NCBI GenBank assembly: GCA_037482215.1
Contig: CP148074.1
Coordinates: 3,224,001 to 3,288,000 of the forward strand
From: Pseudomonas mendocina
GTDB lineage: Bacteria; Pseudomonadota; Gammaproteobacteria; Pseudomonadales; Pseudomonadaceae
Direction of reading: 5' to 3'
Length of the DNA stretch: 64,000 bases
Positions within the stretch are counted from its first letter, which is position 1. Every line of letters begins with the position of its first letter. The notes beneath the pieces are model-generated. The model made no database searches. It saw nothing but the letters and a program-made list of their open reading frames with translations, and was not told where the DNA came from. The position numbers and the translations under genes are program-made. This document shows, one piece after another, positions 7,556 to 15,937 of this stretch.

Positions 7556-7585
7556 TTTCTGACTGCTTGCTGCCCTTCTGCTGAT

Positions 7586-7606
7586 TGGTACAGAGGGCTG
7601 GTACAG
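7586..7606 (+). repeat. putative left integrase arm-binding repeats
   Basis: Two direct TGGTACAG copies start 13 bp apart (7586 and 7599), 75 bp inside the left core. The same pair with the same spacing occurs inside the right end. Confidence 0.65.
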
Positions 7607-7614
7607 TGGCGATC

Positions 7615-9303
7615 ATGGCGCAACCTTGGAAACATCCACAGAACGGTATCTTCTACTTCCGCCGAGAAGTCCCCGAAGACATCCGCCGAATCATCGGCAA
7701 GCGTGAATGGAAGGTCTCCCTCAAGACACGGCATCTCCCCGAAGCACGTCTTCGCTTCATTGGGGAAGCACAACGCTGCGAAGAAGCCTTCACTGCAGCG
7801 CGAGACCAACTCGCAGGGATCTCCCGCGTCTTACCTTCAGATGCAATCAAGCTGGCCGACAGATGGGCTAAGGCTGTTCTGCAGGAATGGGAAACCAACC
7901 CCGAGAAGGTGAAAGACTTCTTGGCTGTGTCCGATACAGGCTCGGATCTCGACTACCTCCCTGCCTCTGACTTTGTGGGCATGGATACACCCGTGGCCCT
8001 TACCGAGGCGCTTTCCGGCTTCATCAGTCACACACTTCATCAGCTCAACCTGCCGCTTCCTGTACCAGCCGATCCTGCAAGGCGAGCACTTGAAGACGCC
8101 TTCTACATCCGCTGGTGTGAGCTGTGCCGTCTCGCCTTCGCCCGTCATCACGGGGACTGGCTATCCAATCTCAGCCTTCCAGCCGCAGAGCAGCCCCTCA
8201 CTATCGAGCGCTCAGCCCAACAGAAAGAAGCTCACTCACCGAAACTCTCGGAGGTCTTCACGCTTTGGGCAGATGACAAGCGCCAGCTCGATGGGGACAA
8301 CCCCAGCACAGCGAAGACGATCAGTACCTTCGGGGCAACCATTGCCATCTTCACCGAGCTGTTCGGCGATATGCCTGTCAGCAGGATCACCCGTCCGATG
8401 TGCCAGGAGTTCAGCTCCAAACTGGCGAAGATGCCTACCAAGGGCGCAGGAACCCGAGGCCTGTCAGCACACCAGCTCATCGCCAAGGCCGAGGCTGAAG
8501 GTCTTCCCACTGCCAGCTTGGTGACGGTCAAAAACAGGCTCAAGAGTTTCTCTGCAGTCCTAGCCGTAGCCTGTCGCCTTGGGTACATCCAAGAGAACCC
8601 GGTCACCGCTGCTGGGTTAATCCAGCGAGTGGCCAGGGCGGCACAAAAGACCCAGGGCATCGAAGACAAGGGCTACAGCCAAGCAGAGCTGGTCACCATT
8701 TTCACCAGCCCTCTGTTCACTACGGGGTGGAAACCCGCACGAGCTGATGTTGGCGAAGCGCTTTACTGGCTGCCCCTTCTGATGGCCTACACCGGAGCAC
8801 GCCGCGAAGAACTGGCACAACTGGAAGTGGCCGACGTGCGCAAGGATGATGATCTCGGGATTTGGTATCTGAGCATCGCACCGGGCGAAGACAAGTCCGT
8901 GAAGACTCAGAGCAGCCGACGGAAAATCCCACTTTACAAAGACCTATTGGCGCTTGGTTTTCTTGGGTACAAGGACAGCCTCCCCCAAAAGGGACGGCTA
9001 TTCCCGAAACTGGAGAAGCACCGCCAGGACGGCTATGGACACTCGTTCGGCAAACTATGGAGCAAGTACCTGAAGGATGTGGCGAAGCTGGATAGCCAAG
9101 CCAGCCCTTCTCACGGCTTCCGCCATACCTTTAAGACGCTGTGCCGGGAGGTCGGTATCGAGACCGCTGTCAGCGATTGGATCACAGGACATGCGGCACC
9201 GAATGTGGGCGCGACCTATGGGAGCAACCCGCTTCGCCGGATGGCCAACGAACTGGAGAAGTTCCCGAGCATAGCTAAGGCTGCAGGGCTGCTACCGCAG
9301 TAG
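7615..9303 (+). CDS. island tyrosine integrase
   Basis: Site-specific recombinase of 562 residues that would integrate and excise the island at the tRNA 3' end. The N-terminus (PQNGIFYFRREVPEDIRRII) is the DUF6538-like head seen on many phage/island integrases. A central SAM-like core-binding domain (about 220-350) follows. The catalytic domain shows YTGARREELAQLEVADV (Arg), SHGFRHTFKTLCREVG (His, Arg) and WITGHAAPNVGATYGS (His, Tyr). ATG at 7615 is preferred over TTG at 7585, because the latter lies inside the arm-site repeat and adds ten unconserved residues. The gene seems intact. Confidence 0.93.
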   Translation: MAQPWKHPQNGIFYFRREVPEDIRRIIGKREWKVSLKTRHLPEARLRFIGEAQRCEEAFTAARDQLAGISRVLPSDAIKLADRWAKAVLQEWETNPEKVKDFLAVSDTGSDLDYLPASDFVGMDTPVALTEALSGFISHTLHQLNLPLPVPADPARRALEDAFYIRWCELCRLAFARHHGDWLSNLSLPAAEQPLTIERSAQQKEAHSPKLSEVFTLWADDKRQLDGDNPSTAKTISTFGATIAIFTELFGDMPVSRITRPMCQEFSSKLAKMPTKGAGTRGLSAHQLIAKAEAEGLPTASLVTVKNRLKSFSAVLAVACRLGYIQENPVTAAGLIQRVARAAQKTQGIEDKGYSQAELVTIFTSPLFTTGWKPARADVGEALYWLPLLMAYTGARREELAQLEVADVRKDDDLGIWYLSIAPGEDKSVKTQSSRRKIPLYKDLLALGFLGYKDSLPQKGRLFPKLEKHRQDGYGHSFGKLWSKYLKDVAKLDSQASPSHGFRHTFKTLCREVGIETAVSDWITGHAAPNVGATYGSNPLRRMANELEKFPSIAKAAGLLPQ

Positions 9304-9326
9304 ACAGCAGAAGGCTGTCACTAGGC

Positions 9327-9806
9327 TCAACCATAACGCTCGACGCGCTCACTCAGAGCAGCTCGTTGAGCCAGGGCATCAGCCCTCTCATTCTCGGGAT
9401 GACCGCTATGGCCACGCACCCACTTGAAGTGAATCGTGTGCTCGGCCAGTAGCTGATCGAGGAGCTGCCAGAGGTCAGCATTGGCCACCGGCTTTCTGTC
9501 AGCGGTGCGCCAGCCATTCTGCTTCCACTTGGCCAGCCAAGAGGTGCAGCCGTTCCTAACGTAGGTACTGTCAGTCACTACCTCCACCATCGAACCAGGG
9601 GTCTTCAGGGCTTGTAGCCCCGTGATGACCGCAGTCAGCTCGGCCCGGTTGTTGGTCTGCTGATCGCCCTCAAGCGGCCCTGTGATCTCCATTGTGCGCC
9701 CCTCAGGGTTTCGCAGAATGGCCGCCCAGCCTCCACGAGCTTGGGGTTTACCGTTGTTGAGGCAAGCACCATCGGTGAATATCTGAATGATGCGTTGATG
9801 TTGCAT
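9327..9806 (-). CDS. rnhA: ribonuclease HI
   Basis: Degrades the RNA strand of RNA-DNA hybrids. The 159-residue protein carries the full RNase HI active site: Asp in IFTDGACLNNG, Glu in NNRAELTAVI, Asp in VVTDSTYVRNG and the late GHSGHPENERADALA with His and Asp. ATG at 9806 is chosen since AAGAGGAA lies about 10 nt upstream and the family begins here (QIFTDGAC); the ORF could start upstream at 9848. The gene faces the integrase convergently with 23 bp between stops. It is a second copy type carried by the island, plausibly used in its own replication (inference). Confidence 0.93.
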   Translation of the reverse strand: MQHQRIIQIFTDGACLNNGKPQARGGWAAILRNPEGRTMEITGPLEGDQQTNNRAELTAVITGLQALKTPGSMVEVVTDSTYVRNGCTSWLAKWKQNGWRTADRKPVANADLWQLLDQLLAEHTIHFKWVRGHSGHPENERADALAQRAALSERVERYG

Positions 9807-9952
9807 GGATGTGGTATTCCTCTTAGTTCTGCCGCTTGTGGTCGCCACCGCCTACGCCCACCAGCGCCTACCACAGAGGGCAGCGCAGACGGACACAAGC
9901 GGCAGGACTAAACGGGCTGGTGGTAGTTGAAGTGCAGTGGCGAAACTGCAGG

Positions 9953-10714
9953 TCACGCAGCGAATCCCTTCTTCATGGTCAGCTTTCCTTCTAAATAGAG
10001 CTGGACGATCAGCTTTTTACCCTCTGCAGTAGGAATGATCTGGTAGTAAGGCTGGACTGGTGGATGTGCTTTCAGCTTCTCGACGAACAGCGTGTCCCGG
10101 TACCTGGCATACACCCGGTACTGATTGGTTCTCTTGGTGCGGTACAGGTAGCCCTGGTCAGCCAGATCGCCCTTGATGGCCATCGTGTTGACGCCTTCCA
10201 GGGTACGCACGAAGGTGGCCAGGGATTCCTGACGCAGCGCCACGCAGTTGTCGAAGACGACAGCCTTCGGTGCCATCTCCTTGTTCTCCAGCGCGAGCTG
10301 CTCGTTTCTCTCTGCCAGCTCGGCAGCCAGACGTAGCGCCTCGGGGAACGACTGGGGAACCTTCATTGCCATCGACTCGGCGGGCTGGGTGATTGTCAGC
10401 TCGGCCTTCTTGTTGAGGATGTCGTCGATGACCATGTCGCAGAAGACTGCGAACTTCACGTCCAGCCAGCGGGCGAAGAAGACGGCCAGCTTCGGGTGTG
10501 CCCAGGTGCCTACACCGCGTTTGGCCTCAGTTAGATTAGATACCGGGATAATCCCGGTTAGTGCTTCCACATATTCCACAGTGCTCGGCAGTCGTAGGAA
10601 CTCGAAGACATCTTTCCCGAACTTCTTCGCAGCGTCGGTCATGTTGAAGTAGCCGTCCTCGCGGAAGGTGAATACGTTGCCGTTGTACTCGCGGGTGATC
10701 AGTTGCTTGCTCAT
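9953..10714 (-). CDS. KilA-N domain phage antirepressor-like protein
   Basis: A 253-residue DNA-binding protein. Residues 1-110 form a KilA-N domain (FREDGYFNMTDAAKKFGKDV, then GVGTWAHPKLAVFFARWLDV). A short helical linker (AELAERNEQLALENKEMAPK) leads to a C-terminal antirepressor-type domain (FDNCVALRQESLATFVRTL ... YLYRTKRTNQYRVYARYRD ... GKKLIVQLYLEGKL), like phage ANT/KilAC proteins. In phages such proteins counter the lysogeny repressor or regulate early genes. Here it probably controls island induction. The start at 10714 is preceded by GGAGGACA about 8 nt upstream, a strong site. Confidence 0.85.
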   Translation of the reverse strand: MSKQLITREYNGNVFTFREDGYFNMTDAAKKFGKDVFEFLRLPSTVEYVEALTGIIPVSNLTEAKRGVGTWAHPKLAVFFARWLDVKFAVFCDMVIDDILNKKAELTITQPAESMAMKVPQSFPEALRLAAELAERNEQLALENKEMAPKAVVFDNCVALRQESLATFVRTLEGVNTMAIKGDLADQGYLYRTKRTNQYRVYARYRDTLFVEKLKAHPPVQPYYQIIPTAEGKKLIVQLYLEGKLTMKKGFAA

Positions 10715-10787
10715 GTTCTGTCCTCCAGAAAAGACGAAGCCCGCTCAGAGGCGGGCTATGGGTGTTAGTTGGTAGTGAGGGGGTTGT

Positions 10788-11024
10788 TTACTGACCGATC
10801 AGGGCTTTGAGGCTCTCGACGGTCTCCCTGGCTTCGTCGATTTCTGCAATCAGCAGCAGGTTGCGCTCTTCCAGTCGGTTGGTCTGCTCGGCATTGCAGA
10901 AAATCTGTTCGTTGTTGCAGCTGATCTCCACATCGTTGTCGGCGATCTGTTGTTCGAGCACGTCGATAGTCTTCTGGATCAGTTCATGTTTGATGGACAA
11001 AGAGCGGATTTTCGAATTGATCAT
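10788..11024 (-). CDS. small coiled-coil protein, unknown function
   Basis: A 78-residue, strongly helical protein with heptad-like spacing (ELIQKTIDVLEQQIADNDVE and NRLEERNLLLIAEIDEARET). The start at 11024 (MINSKIRSLS) has GAGGAGAAACTC just upstream. The longer frame from 11138 would run through a hairpin and two direct repeats and is unlikely. No enzymatic motif is visible. It sits between the KilA-N gene and a terminator-like hairpin and may be co-transcribed with the KilA-N gene (73 bp gap). Confidence 0.6.
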   Translation of the reverse strand: MINSKIRSLSIKHELIQKTIDVLEQQIADNDVEISCNNEQIFCNAEQTNRLEERNLLLIAEIDEARETVESLKALIGQ

Positions 11025-11064
11025 GAGTTTCTCCTCACAGTTGTCGTGGGTCTTGAAACAGAAA

Positions 11065-11092
11065 CCCCCGGCAGCGTGTGGCATACCGGGGG
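11065..11092 (-). terminator. GC-rich hairpin behind the Bro-N operon
   Basis: CCCCCGG (11065-11071) pairs with CCGGGGG (11086-11092), and on the minus strand GTTTCTGTTT follows. It lies after the 63-residue gene and before the next start, so it may end the upstream transcript. Confidence 0.5.
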
Positions 11093-11094
11093 CG

Positions 11095-11152
11095 GGTCTT
11101 CCATACCTGTGTGGTAATCCGTCGGTAAGGTCTTCCATACCTGTGTGGTAAT
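11095..11152. repeat. tandem 24-bp repeats with operator-like core
   Basis: Two identical 24-bp copies (11095-11118, 11129-11152) contain CCATACCTGTGTGGTAAT, 34 bp apart. The centre TACC-TGTGT-GGTA is an inverted repeat. A third, diverged copy (CCATAACAGTGTGGTAAT) is at 13019-13036. Confidence 0.75.
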
Positions 11153-11195
11153 TGGGTCAGATGTACTGGTTAGCCTGGATTTCCTGATGTTCTGT

Positions 11196-11387
11196 TCAGT
11201 TGGCTGCGGCTCTTCGTAAAAGCCGGAGCACCGGAAGGTTCATCTGCTGGGCTGCTTTCCATCTGCGTTTGTCTGCGGCCAGTATCTCGCTCAGCAGCGG
11301 ATGTTGGGCGGTGCCTCCGGCAGTCGTAGCCAAGCCCGAAGCTCTCCGACTCCTGGCCTTCCTTACTTCGCTGGCGATGCTCTTCAT
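11196..11387 (-). CDS. small basic protein, unknown function
   Basis: A 63-residue Arg/Lys-rich protein (EVRKARSRRASGLA ... LAADKRRWKAAQQMNLPVL) with no recognised domain. Its ATG overlaps the TGA of the preceding 48-residue gene as ATGA, which favours coupled translation and supports both being real. It is the last gene of the Bro-N unit. Confidence 0.5.
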   Translation of the reverse strand: MKSIASEVRKARSRRASGLATTAGGTAQHPLLSEILAADKRRWKAAQQMNLPVLRLLRRAAAN

Positions 11388-11530
11388 GAGCGAGAGCCTT
11401 CTGTGGTTCTCTGCTTGGATCGAGCAACCAACTTGAAGTCGGTCTGCCAGGCGATGCAGAGTAGGTACACCAAGGGAACCAGAGGCCAGAGCAGCAGAGC
11501 GCCCAGGAAGATCAGTTCAGGTAGACGCAT
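11384..11530 (-). CDS. 48-residue membrane protein
   Basis: The protein starts MRLPELIFLG and has one hydrophobic helix (ALLLWPLVPLVYLLCIAW, residues 11-28), followed by a polar basic tail. The start has a perfect GGAGGT 7 nt upstream. The TGA of the upstream Bro-N frame overlaps the ATG (TGATG), and its own stop overlaps the next ATG. The tight packing supports a coding gene. Function is unknown; a small single-pass membrane protein in an antirepressor operon might be a host-interaction factor, but nothing in the sequence shows that. Confidence 0.6.
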   Translation of the reverse strand: MRLPELIFLGALLLWPLVPLVYLLCIAWQTDFKLVARSKQRTTEGSRS

Positions 11531-12153
11531 CAGGCTACCTCCATGTGCTGCTCGGTAATCGCTCCCAGCCCCGTCAGGGCAATAGCTTCCATAACGGATC
11601 GAGGGAGATCGAAGTCGAGGGCAATCCTGTCGATTGCGAGTTGGCAGAGACGCCTGTACTTCTCTGGATTCTTGTGTGCCAGCCAGTGGTCATGTTCGGT
11701 GAGGCGGTCGAACTCTCATAGCGCCGGGAGAGCCTTTTCACGGATGTTCTCTGCCAGCGCATCCAGAAGCTCAGTTCGGATTTTCTGCTGGCCCATGATG
11801 TACATGCCGCGCTTGCGGATCGAGGGCAGTACTTCAGTCACAACCCAGTCCTCGAATCGCTCGGCAGAAGGTAGCCGTGAACTGAAGATCAGGCGGTAGA
11901 CGTCGCGTTCGGGGATTATCTTCATATGGCGAACCTGACCCGTCGATTCGTCGGGGCAGGTCATTGCGTTTCTGCAGTGCTTGCGGATCGCTGCATCGGT
12001 ATCCGAGTAGCCCAGTGCTTCGGCTACGTCCTTGGCTATAAACCAGGGATCATCATTGATCAGGACAGTGCGGATCTCATTGCCATCAAATGCGTAGACG
12101 ATGGTTGGCAGGGTGTTGGTCGCGTTGTGAGTGCCTTTGGGTGCGATTTGCAT
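11530..12153 (-). pseudogene. Bro-N antirepressor gene with an in-frame TGA
   Basis: Residues 1-100 are a BRO family N-terminal domain (IRTVLINDDPWFIAKDVAEA, then LGYSDTDAAIRKHC and IPERDVYRLIFSSRLPSAE ... RFEDWVVTEVLPSIRKRG). The frame meets TGA at 11716-11718 after 145 codons. It continues in the same frame for 61 codons with protein-like sequence (EFDRLTEHDHWLAHKNPEKY ... RLCQLAIDRIALDFDLP) to a TGA overlapping the next gene. CGA to TGA (Arg to stop) is the simplest explanation. The 145-residue product keeps the DNA-binding domain and might still work. AAGGAAC lies about 10 nt before the start at 12153. Confidence 0.75.
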
Positions 12154-13194
12154 AACGTAGATGTTCCTTTTTGTTCAGCCGTCAGAGTCCCTTCCATCCA
12201 TGCCACCAGCTCCCATCTACAAGGGAAACACGGACGGCTCGGACGGCTGGACAAAACGGGCTGGGTTTCAGGGGAATCTGCAAGGGATGCAGGGTTGATG
12301 CTTGGTGACTTGCCCAGGAGATCCCCGGTGCCTGGATGTCGTCCATGGGCCAAGGCCTGGGCAGCAGTGGTTGCCTAGGTCGCTACTGTGCTGAGGCCAG
12401 GGCTGATGGATGACAGAGGCGAATGAGGAAACTCCTGGGCGGAGTCATCTGGAGGTACATGAAGATGAGCAGGAGGTGGTCTGGCAGAGGGGCTTGGGCT
12501 TCCTGACAACCACTGACGGGGATGATCGCTGACAACATCGTCATCGGTGATCATCGATCCTGTGTCAGCAGAGTTGGGGAGGCATCAAGAGCAACTTGCG
12601 GTGCAGCTTGAAGAGCACCTGCCAGTGTCCTCCGCAAGACAGACTTGATGCTGTCTCATTGCTTCGTTCTTCATTGATGGATTGATGGTAATGACCATGG
12701 ATGAAGGACAGCTCAAAGACACTCTTAGAGTGGCTTCGCCATCCACCGCTACACCCCGCGAGTCATCGCAGGTAGCCAGCCTCGACTGGGTGCCATCACC
12801 TCCCAGCCAGCTATGTCAGGTTCGTCATCACCCGTGACTGCTGGCCGATTGGTCGGGGCAGTGAGAGGGGCTGTACGCCTGAAGCTCAAAGTAGCAGTAG
12901 GTACTCGGCGGTCGCCTCGCTGGGCTGTTGCCTTTCCCTGGCTCGATCAGCTCCTCCGGCGGTGAAGATCGAGCGTCATGGTTGAGGATCGAACGTGCGA
13001 GATTGCGCGTTCTTTCCTCCATAACAGTGTGGTAATCGATCTTCGTCGAACGTGCTGCGATCTTGAAAAGAGGCCATGAGAGGAAGTGGTGATGAGCTTC
13101 TATCCTCGCAGCGACGCCTATCTGCCAGAAGCGGACATTCGCAGTGGATTGAGTGAACCCAAAACTTGGCGGATCGCCTGGATGTGGGCTGCGC
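12154..13194. other. 1.04-kb segment without a convincing gene
   Basis: No open frame here has protein-like composition or a good ribosome site. The segment holds the Bro-N promoter side, a third copy of the operator-like repeat (13019-13036), several GATCGAACGT-like words near 12985-13060 (GAACGTGC twice) and short direct words such as GTTGTCAG. It could hold an origin, packaging or regulatory region of the island. The frame at 12828-13256 minus is not supported. Confidence 0.45.
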
Positions 13195-13779
13195 CTAGTT
13201 GTTGTGCTCCCAGCGCCTCTCTTCGAAGTTATATTCGTGACTTGCGAACGCATCACCCGCCGCTGAGGGAATTTTGAGCTTGGGGTGTCCTTCTCGGAGA
13301 ACGTAGGTAACTTCAGGCTGTTGGAATGCCACTCGCACGGCCGGTAGGTGCTCTAGGTACTTCGAGTTCAGCTCGGCAAGCGTATTCGGATAGGCCCCCG
13401 TGTCCAGCTTGAACTGCTCGATCGCCTGCACGATGGGGGTCGCCATGCCTGGAGTTAGTTTGTCGGCCTGATTGACCAGCGCAACGGCGCCCCCAGAGAC
13501 TAAACCCAACACTACCAACCGGCGCCACAGACTGCCTCGCCAGGCTTTGTCTTTGACAAGAAGTGCAGCAAGTCCCGTCGGAAGACCAAAAACGACTGTA
13601 GCCATCAGAACTAGCCCAGCCGGGAAAGCTGTGCCATAAATCACGGCAGGTACTACAGACAGCAGCAGTACCAGTATCCACGTGTAGCGCATCTCGCTTA
13701 CCCAGCGCTTCCGGCCGTCATCACCTGATGGTTGTCTTCCAGAGCCTGTAGATCCTATCGCAACAATTTTTTCAGACAC
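13195..13779 (-). CDS. membrane protein with pseudopilin-like tail, unknown function
   Basis: The protein has 194 residues with three hydrophobic segments (WILVLLLSVVPAVIYGTAF, about 34-52; GLVLMATVVFGLPTGLAALL; LVVLGLVSGGAVALV). A soluble C-terminal part follows, in which AIEQFKLDTGAYPNTLAEL resembles the conserved stretch after the N-terminal helix of GspG-type pseudopilins. There is no prepilin peptidase site, so it is not a pilin. The start at 13779 is GTG with AAGGTG upstream; ATG at 13692 (MRYTWILV) is an alternative. It is a single gene in the island, minus strand, 201 bp from the next gene. Confidence 0.6.
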   Translation of the reverse strand: MSEKIVAIGSTGSGRQPSGDDGRKRWVSEMRYTWILVLLLSVVPAVIYGTAFPAGLVLMATVVFGLPTGLAALLVKDKAWRGSLWRRLVVLGLVSGGAVALVNQADKLTPGMATPIVQAIEQFKLDTGAYPNTLAELNSKYLEHLPAVRVAFQQPEVTYVLREGHPKLKIPSAAGDAFASHEYNFEERRWEHNN

Positions 13780-13980
13780 CGCATCACCTTGAGTGGACTA
13801 CCCCGTTCTAGTAAACATACCTGGCCTATGCTTTAGACGCCCCAGCGACGCCTCCCTGTCTTCAGTAGTAGCTGGCTTGAGGGGCGGCCAAAAGCTGCCG
13901 TCCCGTGTCTAAAAAAACGGGGAGATTCATCTTTTATAGGCTGGGCGAAAGCGCATCTCTACTTAAGGTGCTTTGCAGGA

Positions 13981-14331
13981 TTATTGTTGCCCTCTCGCCT
14001 TTCTCTCATCCGCTCTCTTCATCAGTATAATACTGTTGGCCGTTTGCAATGCCTTCTCTCTAGTTGCTCGCTGGACAGCGGCTTCATCAATGGGGCCATT
14101 GATACTGCTTCGCAGCGCATGATAGAACCGATTGGTTTCATTCTGGCAGGAATTGGCGACGGCCGGCACTATAGATTCTACCCCTGAGATACCGTCATCT
14201 AACTCGATGGCTGCCTTATATTGGCACACCATTATATCTTCGTAAGCCTTGTTGGCCTGGGAGTTATCTGCGGCAACATGGCCGGAAGTCACGCTGATCA
14301 AGATCAATGGCGCCAGAATTTTAGTTTTCAT
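13981..14331 (-). CDS. secreted small protein, unknown function
   Basis: A 116-residue protein with a clear signal peptide (MKTKILAPLILISVTSGHVA, cleavage near AA|DN at about 21). The mature helical domain has two Cys (MVCQYKAAIELDD and VANSCQNETNRFYHAL) that could form a disulfide in the periplasm. The start at 14331 fits the signal peptide and has AAGGAAAATAC upstream; the open frame to 14403 adds unrelated residues. It lies on the same strand, downstream of the hxs operon and the small pseudogene, so it may belong to the same cargo. No family is recognised. Confidence 0.65.
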   Translation of the reverse strand: MKTKILAPLILISVTSGHVAADNSQANKAYEDIMVCQYKAAIELDDGISGVESIVPAVANSCQNETNRFYHALRSSINGPIDEAAVQRATREKALQTANSIILMKRADERKARGQQ

Positions 14332-14459
14332 CGTATTTTCCTTATATGTAACTTGTTCTTTTACTCTGCTCTGCGGTCTATAAAATTCTAAGCCGCGAGC
14401 CACTTCTAAGGCTGAGGGGTTTATTTGGATAATCTCGCGGCCGCCCTTCAGACTTCTAT

Positions 14460-14696
14460 TTAAAATATCCTGTGCTCGCCAGTTTTTTGGTCATAGACCT
14501 AAACTTCCACGCTAGAGCTATTGCACTCCATGGACTCTACATCGCCATAGCGATACTCGCCGGAGTCATAATCGTAAAATTCAATTTCTTGGCCAGGGCC
14601 GACTAGATTGCCTTTCCCGATTTCAACCTACTTGCTGTTTTCGTAGTCGTAGCCATCCCAAGCGATTGCCTAGGTGGAAAGGAGCACGGTGAGCAT
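14460..14696 (-). pseudogene. small secreted DUF5334-like protein interrupted by three TAG codons
   Basis: From ATG 14696 to TAA 14460 the frame is uninterrupted except for TAG at codons 9 (14670-14672), 23 (14628-14630) and 66 (14499-14501). The reading is typical of a small exported acidic family: AIAWDGYDYENSK, then VEIGKGNLVGPGQEIEFYDY, DSGEYRYGDVESMECNSSSV and VYDQKTGEHRIF. I recall this WDGYDY/EIEKGN/YDYDSGEY pattern as DUF5334. There are no frameshifts, and all three stops are amber. The signal peptide in front of AIA|W is truncated or mutated. It sits 78 bp downstream of hxsC on the same strand. It is most simply a decayed gene; amber read-through cannot be excluded from sequence. Confidence 0.65.
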
Positions 14697-14773
14697 AAGC
14701 AACCTGGGCAGACAACGTTACAGTGATGAAACATATCTCTGCTGAGGCTTGGGGTAGCCAGGGGCGACTCCCT

Positions 14774-15937
14774 TCAGTTCGCGAACGGAATCAGCTTCTG
14801 GCTGTAGCCATGCTTGATGCCTGAGGCAAAGAATCCTCCGCACTCATCCTTTTTGGCGCAGTCCATGCACTCTGATGCGTAATCGTTTTTCCAGTCAGAA
14901 ATGGACTTGCGGTAGTACGGCATCACGTCTTGATTTACTAGACAGAGCTGATGGTTGTAGACCGAGGTTCGGATCCCCGTTGCAGCGAGGATTTTCACTG
15001 CTTCGCTGAGCGTGTCTTTATAGTCATGGGGATCAATCCAAAGTTCATCAAGATTCGCTCTAGTGAACCCCGTCATCTCAAGGCCCATGAGTGCAACATG
15101 ATCCACGAAAAGTAGATTCCTGCTAATGAACTCACATAGCTCCTTCAGGCGTTGAATTGAGAGCTTATGGAGAACAATCCGGATCTCGACCAGCTGACCG
15201 TAACGTTTCAGATTGAGGATGCCTTGAATCGTTTCATCAAAAGCCCCCTTTGCTTGCACGATGTAGTCATGCATGGTCGGATCATCCGAGTAGATCGGAA
15301 TCCCAACCATCGCGTCATGATGGCCAATCTTAGAGTATTTCTCGGTAAATGCCTCATCCGCAAAAGAGCGCCCATTCGAGAGAATGTGAACGGCGGTTCT
15401 CGGCAGATATGATTTGGTCATATTGATGATTTTCAGGAAGCGATCACGCGACTGTGTAGTCTCACCGCCTGTAAAGCCAATCTCGAAAGCATTTTTTGGA
15501 ATCATGGGAATGACTTGTTCAAGCTCATCCAAAAGCCATGAGTCGTCAGCAGCCTTGGGAGGCTGAGAGCACATCAAGCAGTAGTGGTTGCACTGCTCAG
15601 TCATTAGCAGGAAATTATGCGGAGAGCTTGCCCGGTAAAGCACTCGAATGGTTGAGCCTTCGGCTGCAATCCTCACAATGTCGTCATGGTCGAGATAGTA
15701 GTAATCGCCTGGCAGTACAATGAAATTGCCTGCTGACTCAAGGTGCTTGCCTGCCTTATTCACGAAAAGGTAGTGAGAGAATCCTACCGGCCTGTCATTC
15801 TCGTCCTTACACAGGTATGCACGCTTTTTCTTCAGAACATCGGGCATGTTCGTTGCGGTCGAAACCTGAAGGAGCAAAGACCGTAGGCCAACATCGACGG
15901 CTGGGATCAAATCCAGCTTCCCACCCAGCTTCATCAT
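14774..15937 (-). CDS. hxsC: His-Xaa-Ser system radical SAM maturase HxsC
   Basis: Radical SAM enzyme of 387 residues. The [4Fe-4S]/SAM motif CX3CX2C is at C116, C120 and C123 (TEQCNHYCLMCSQPP). The GGE motif follows in EIGFTGGETTQS. The C-terminus carries further Cys (C357, C360, C366; ASECMDCAKKDECGG) likely to bind an auxiliary cluster. The order HxsA-D-B-C and the pairing with a second radical SAM protein identify it as HxsC of the His-Xaa-Ser system, presumed to modify the His-Xaa-Ser repeats of HxsA. The reaction is unknown. Its ATG overlaps the hxsB stop (ATGA). The operon looks more A/T-rich than the chromosome to the right, which fits acquisition. Confidence 0.9.
   Translation of the reverse strand: MMKLGGKLDLIPAVDVGLRSLLLQVSTATNMPDVLKKKRAYLCKDENDRPVGFSHYLFVNKAGKHLESAGNFIVLPGDYYYLDHDDIVRIAAEGSTIRVLYRASSPHNFLLMTEQCNHYCLMCSQPPKAADDSWLLDELEQVIPMIPKNAFEIGFTGGETTQSRDRFLKIINMTKSYLPRTAVHILSNGRSFADEAFTEKYSKIGHHDAMVGIPIYSDDPTMHDYIVQAKGAFDETIQGILNLKRYGQLVEIRIVLHKLSIQRLKELCEFISRNLLFVDHVALMGLEMTGFTRANLDELWIDPHDYKDTLSEAVKILAATGIRTSVYNHQLCLVNQDVMPYYRKSISDWKNDYASECMDCAKKDECGGFFASGIKHGYSQKLIPFAN

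Noticed and set aside
12828..13256. Minus-strand 142-residue frame
   Set aside because: Composition is not protein-like, no good start, and it overlaps the better supported membrane protein gene and an operator-like repeat.
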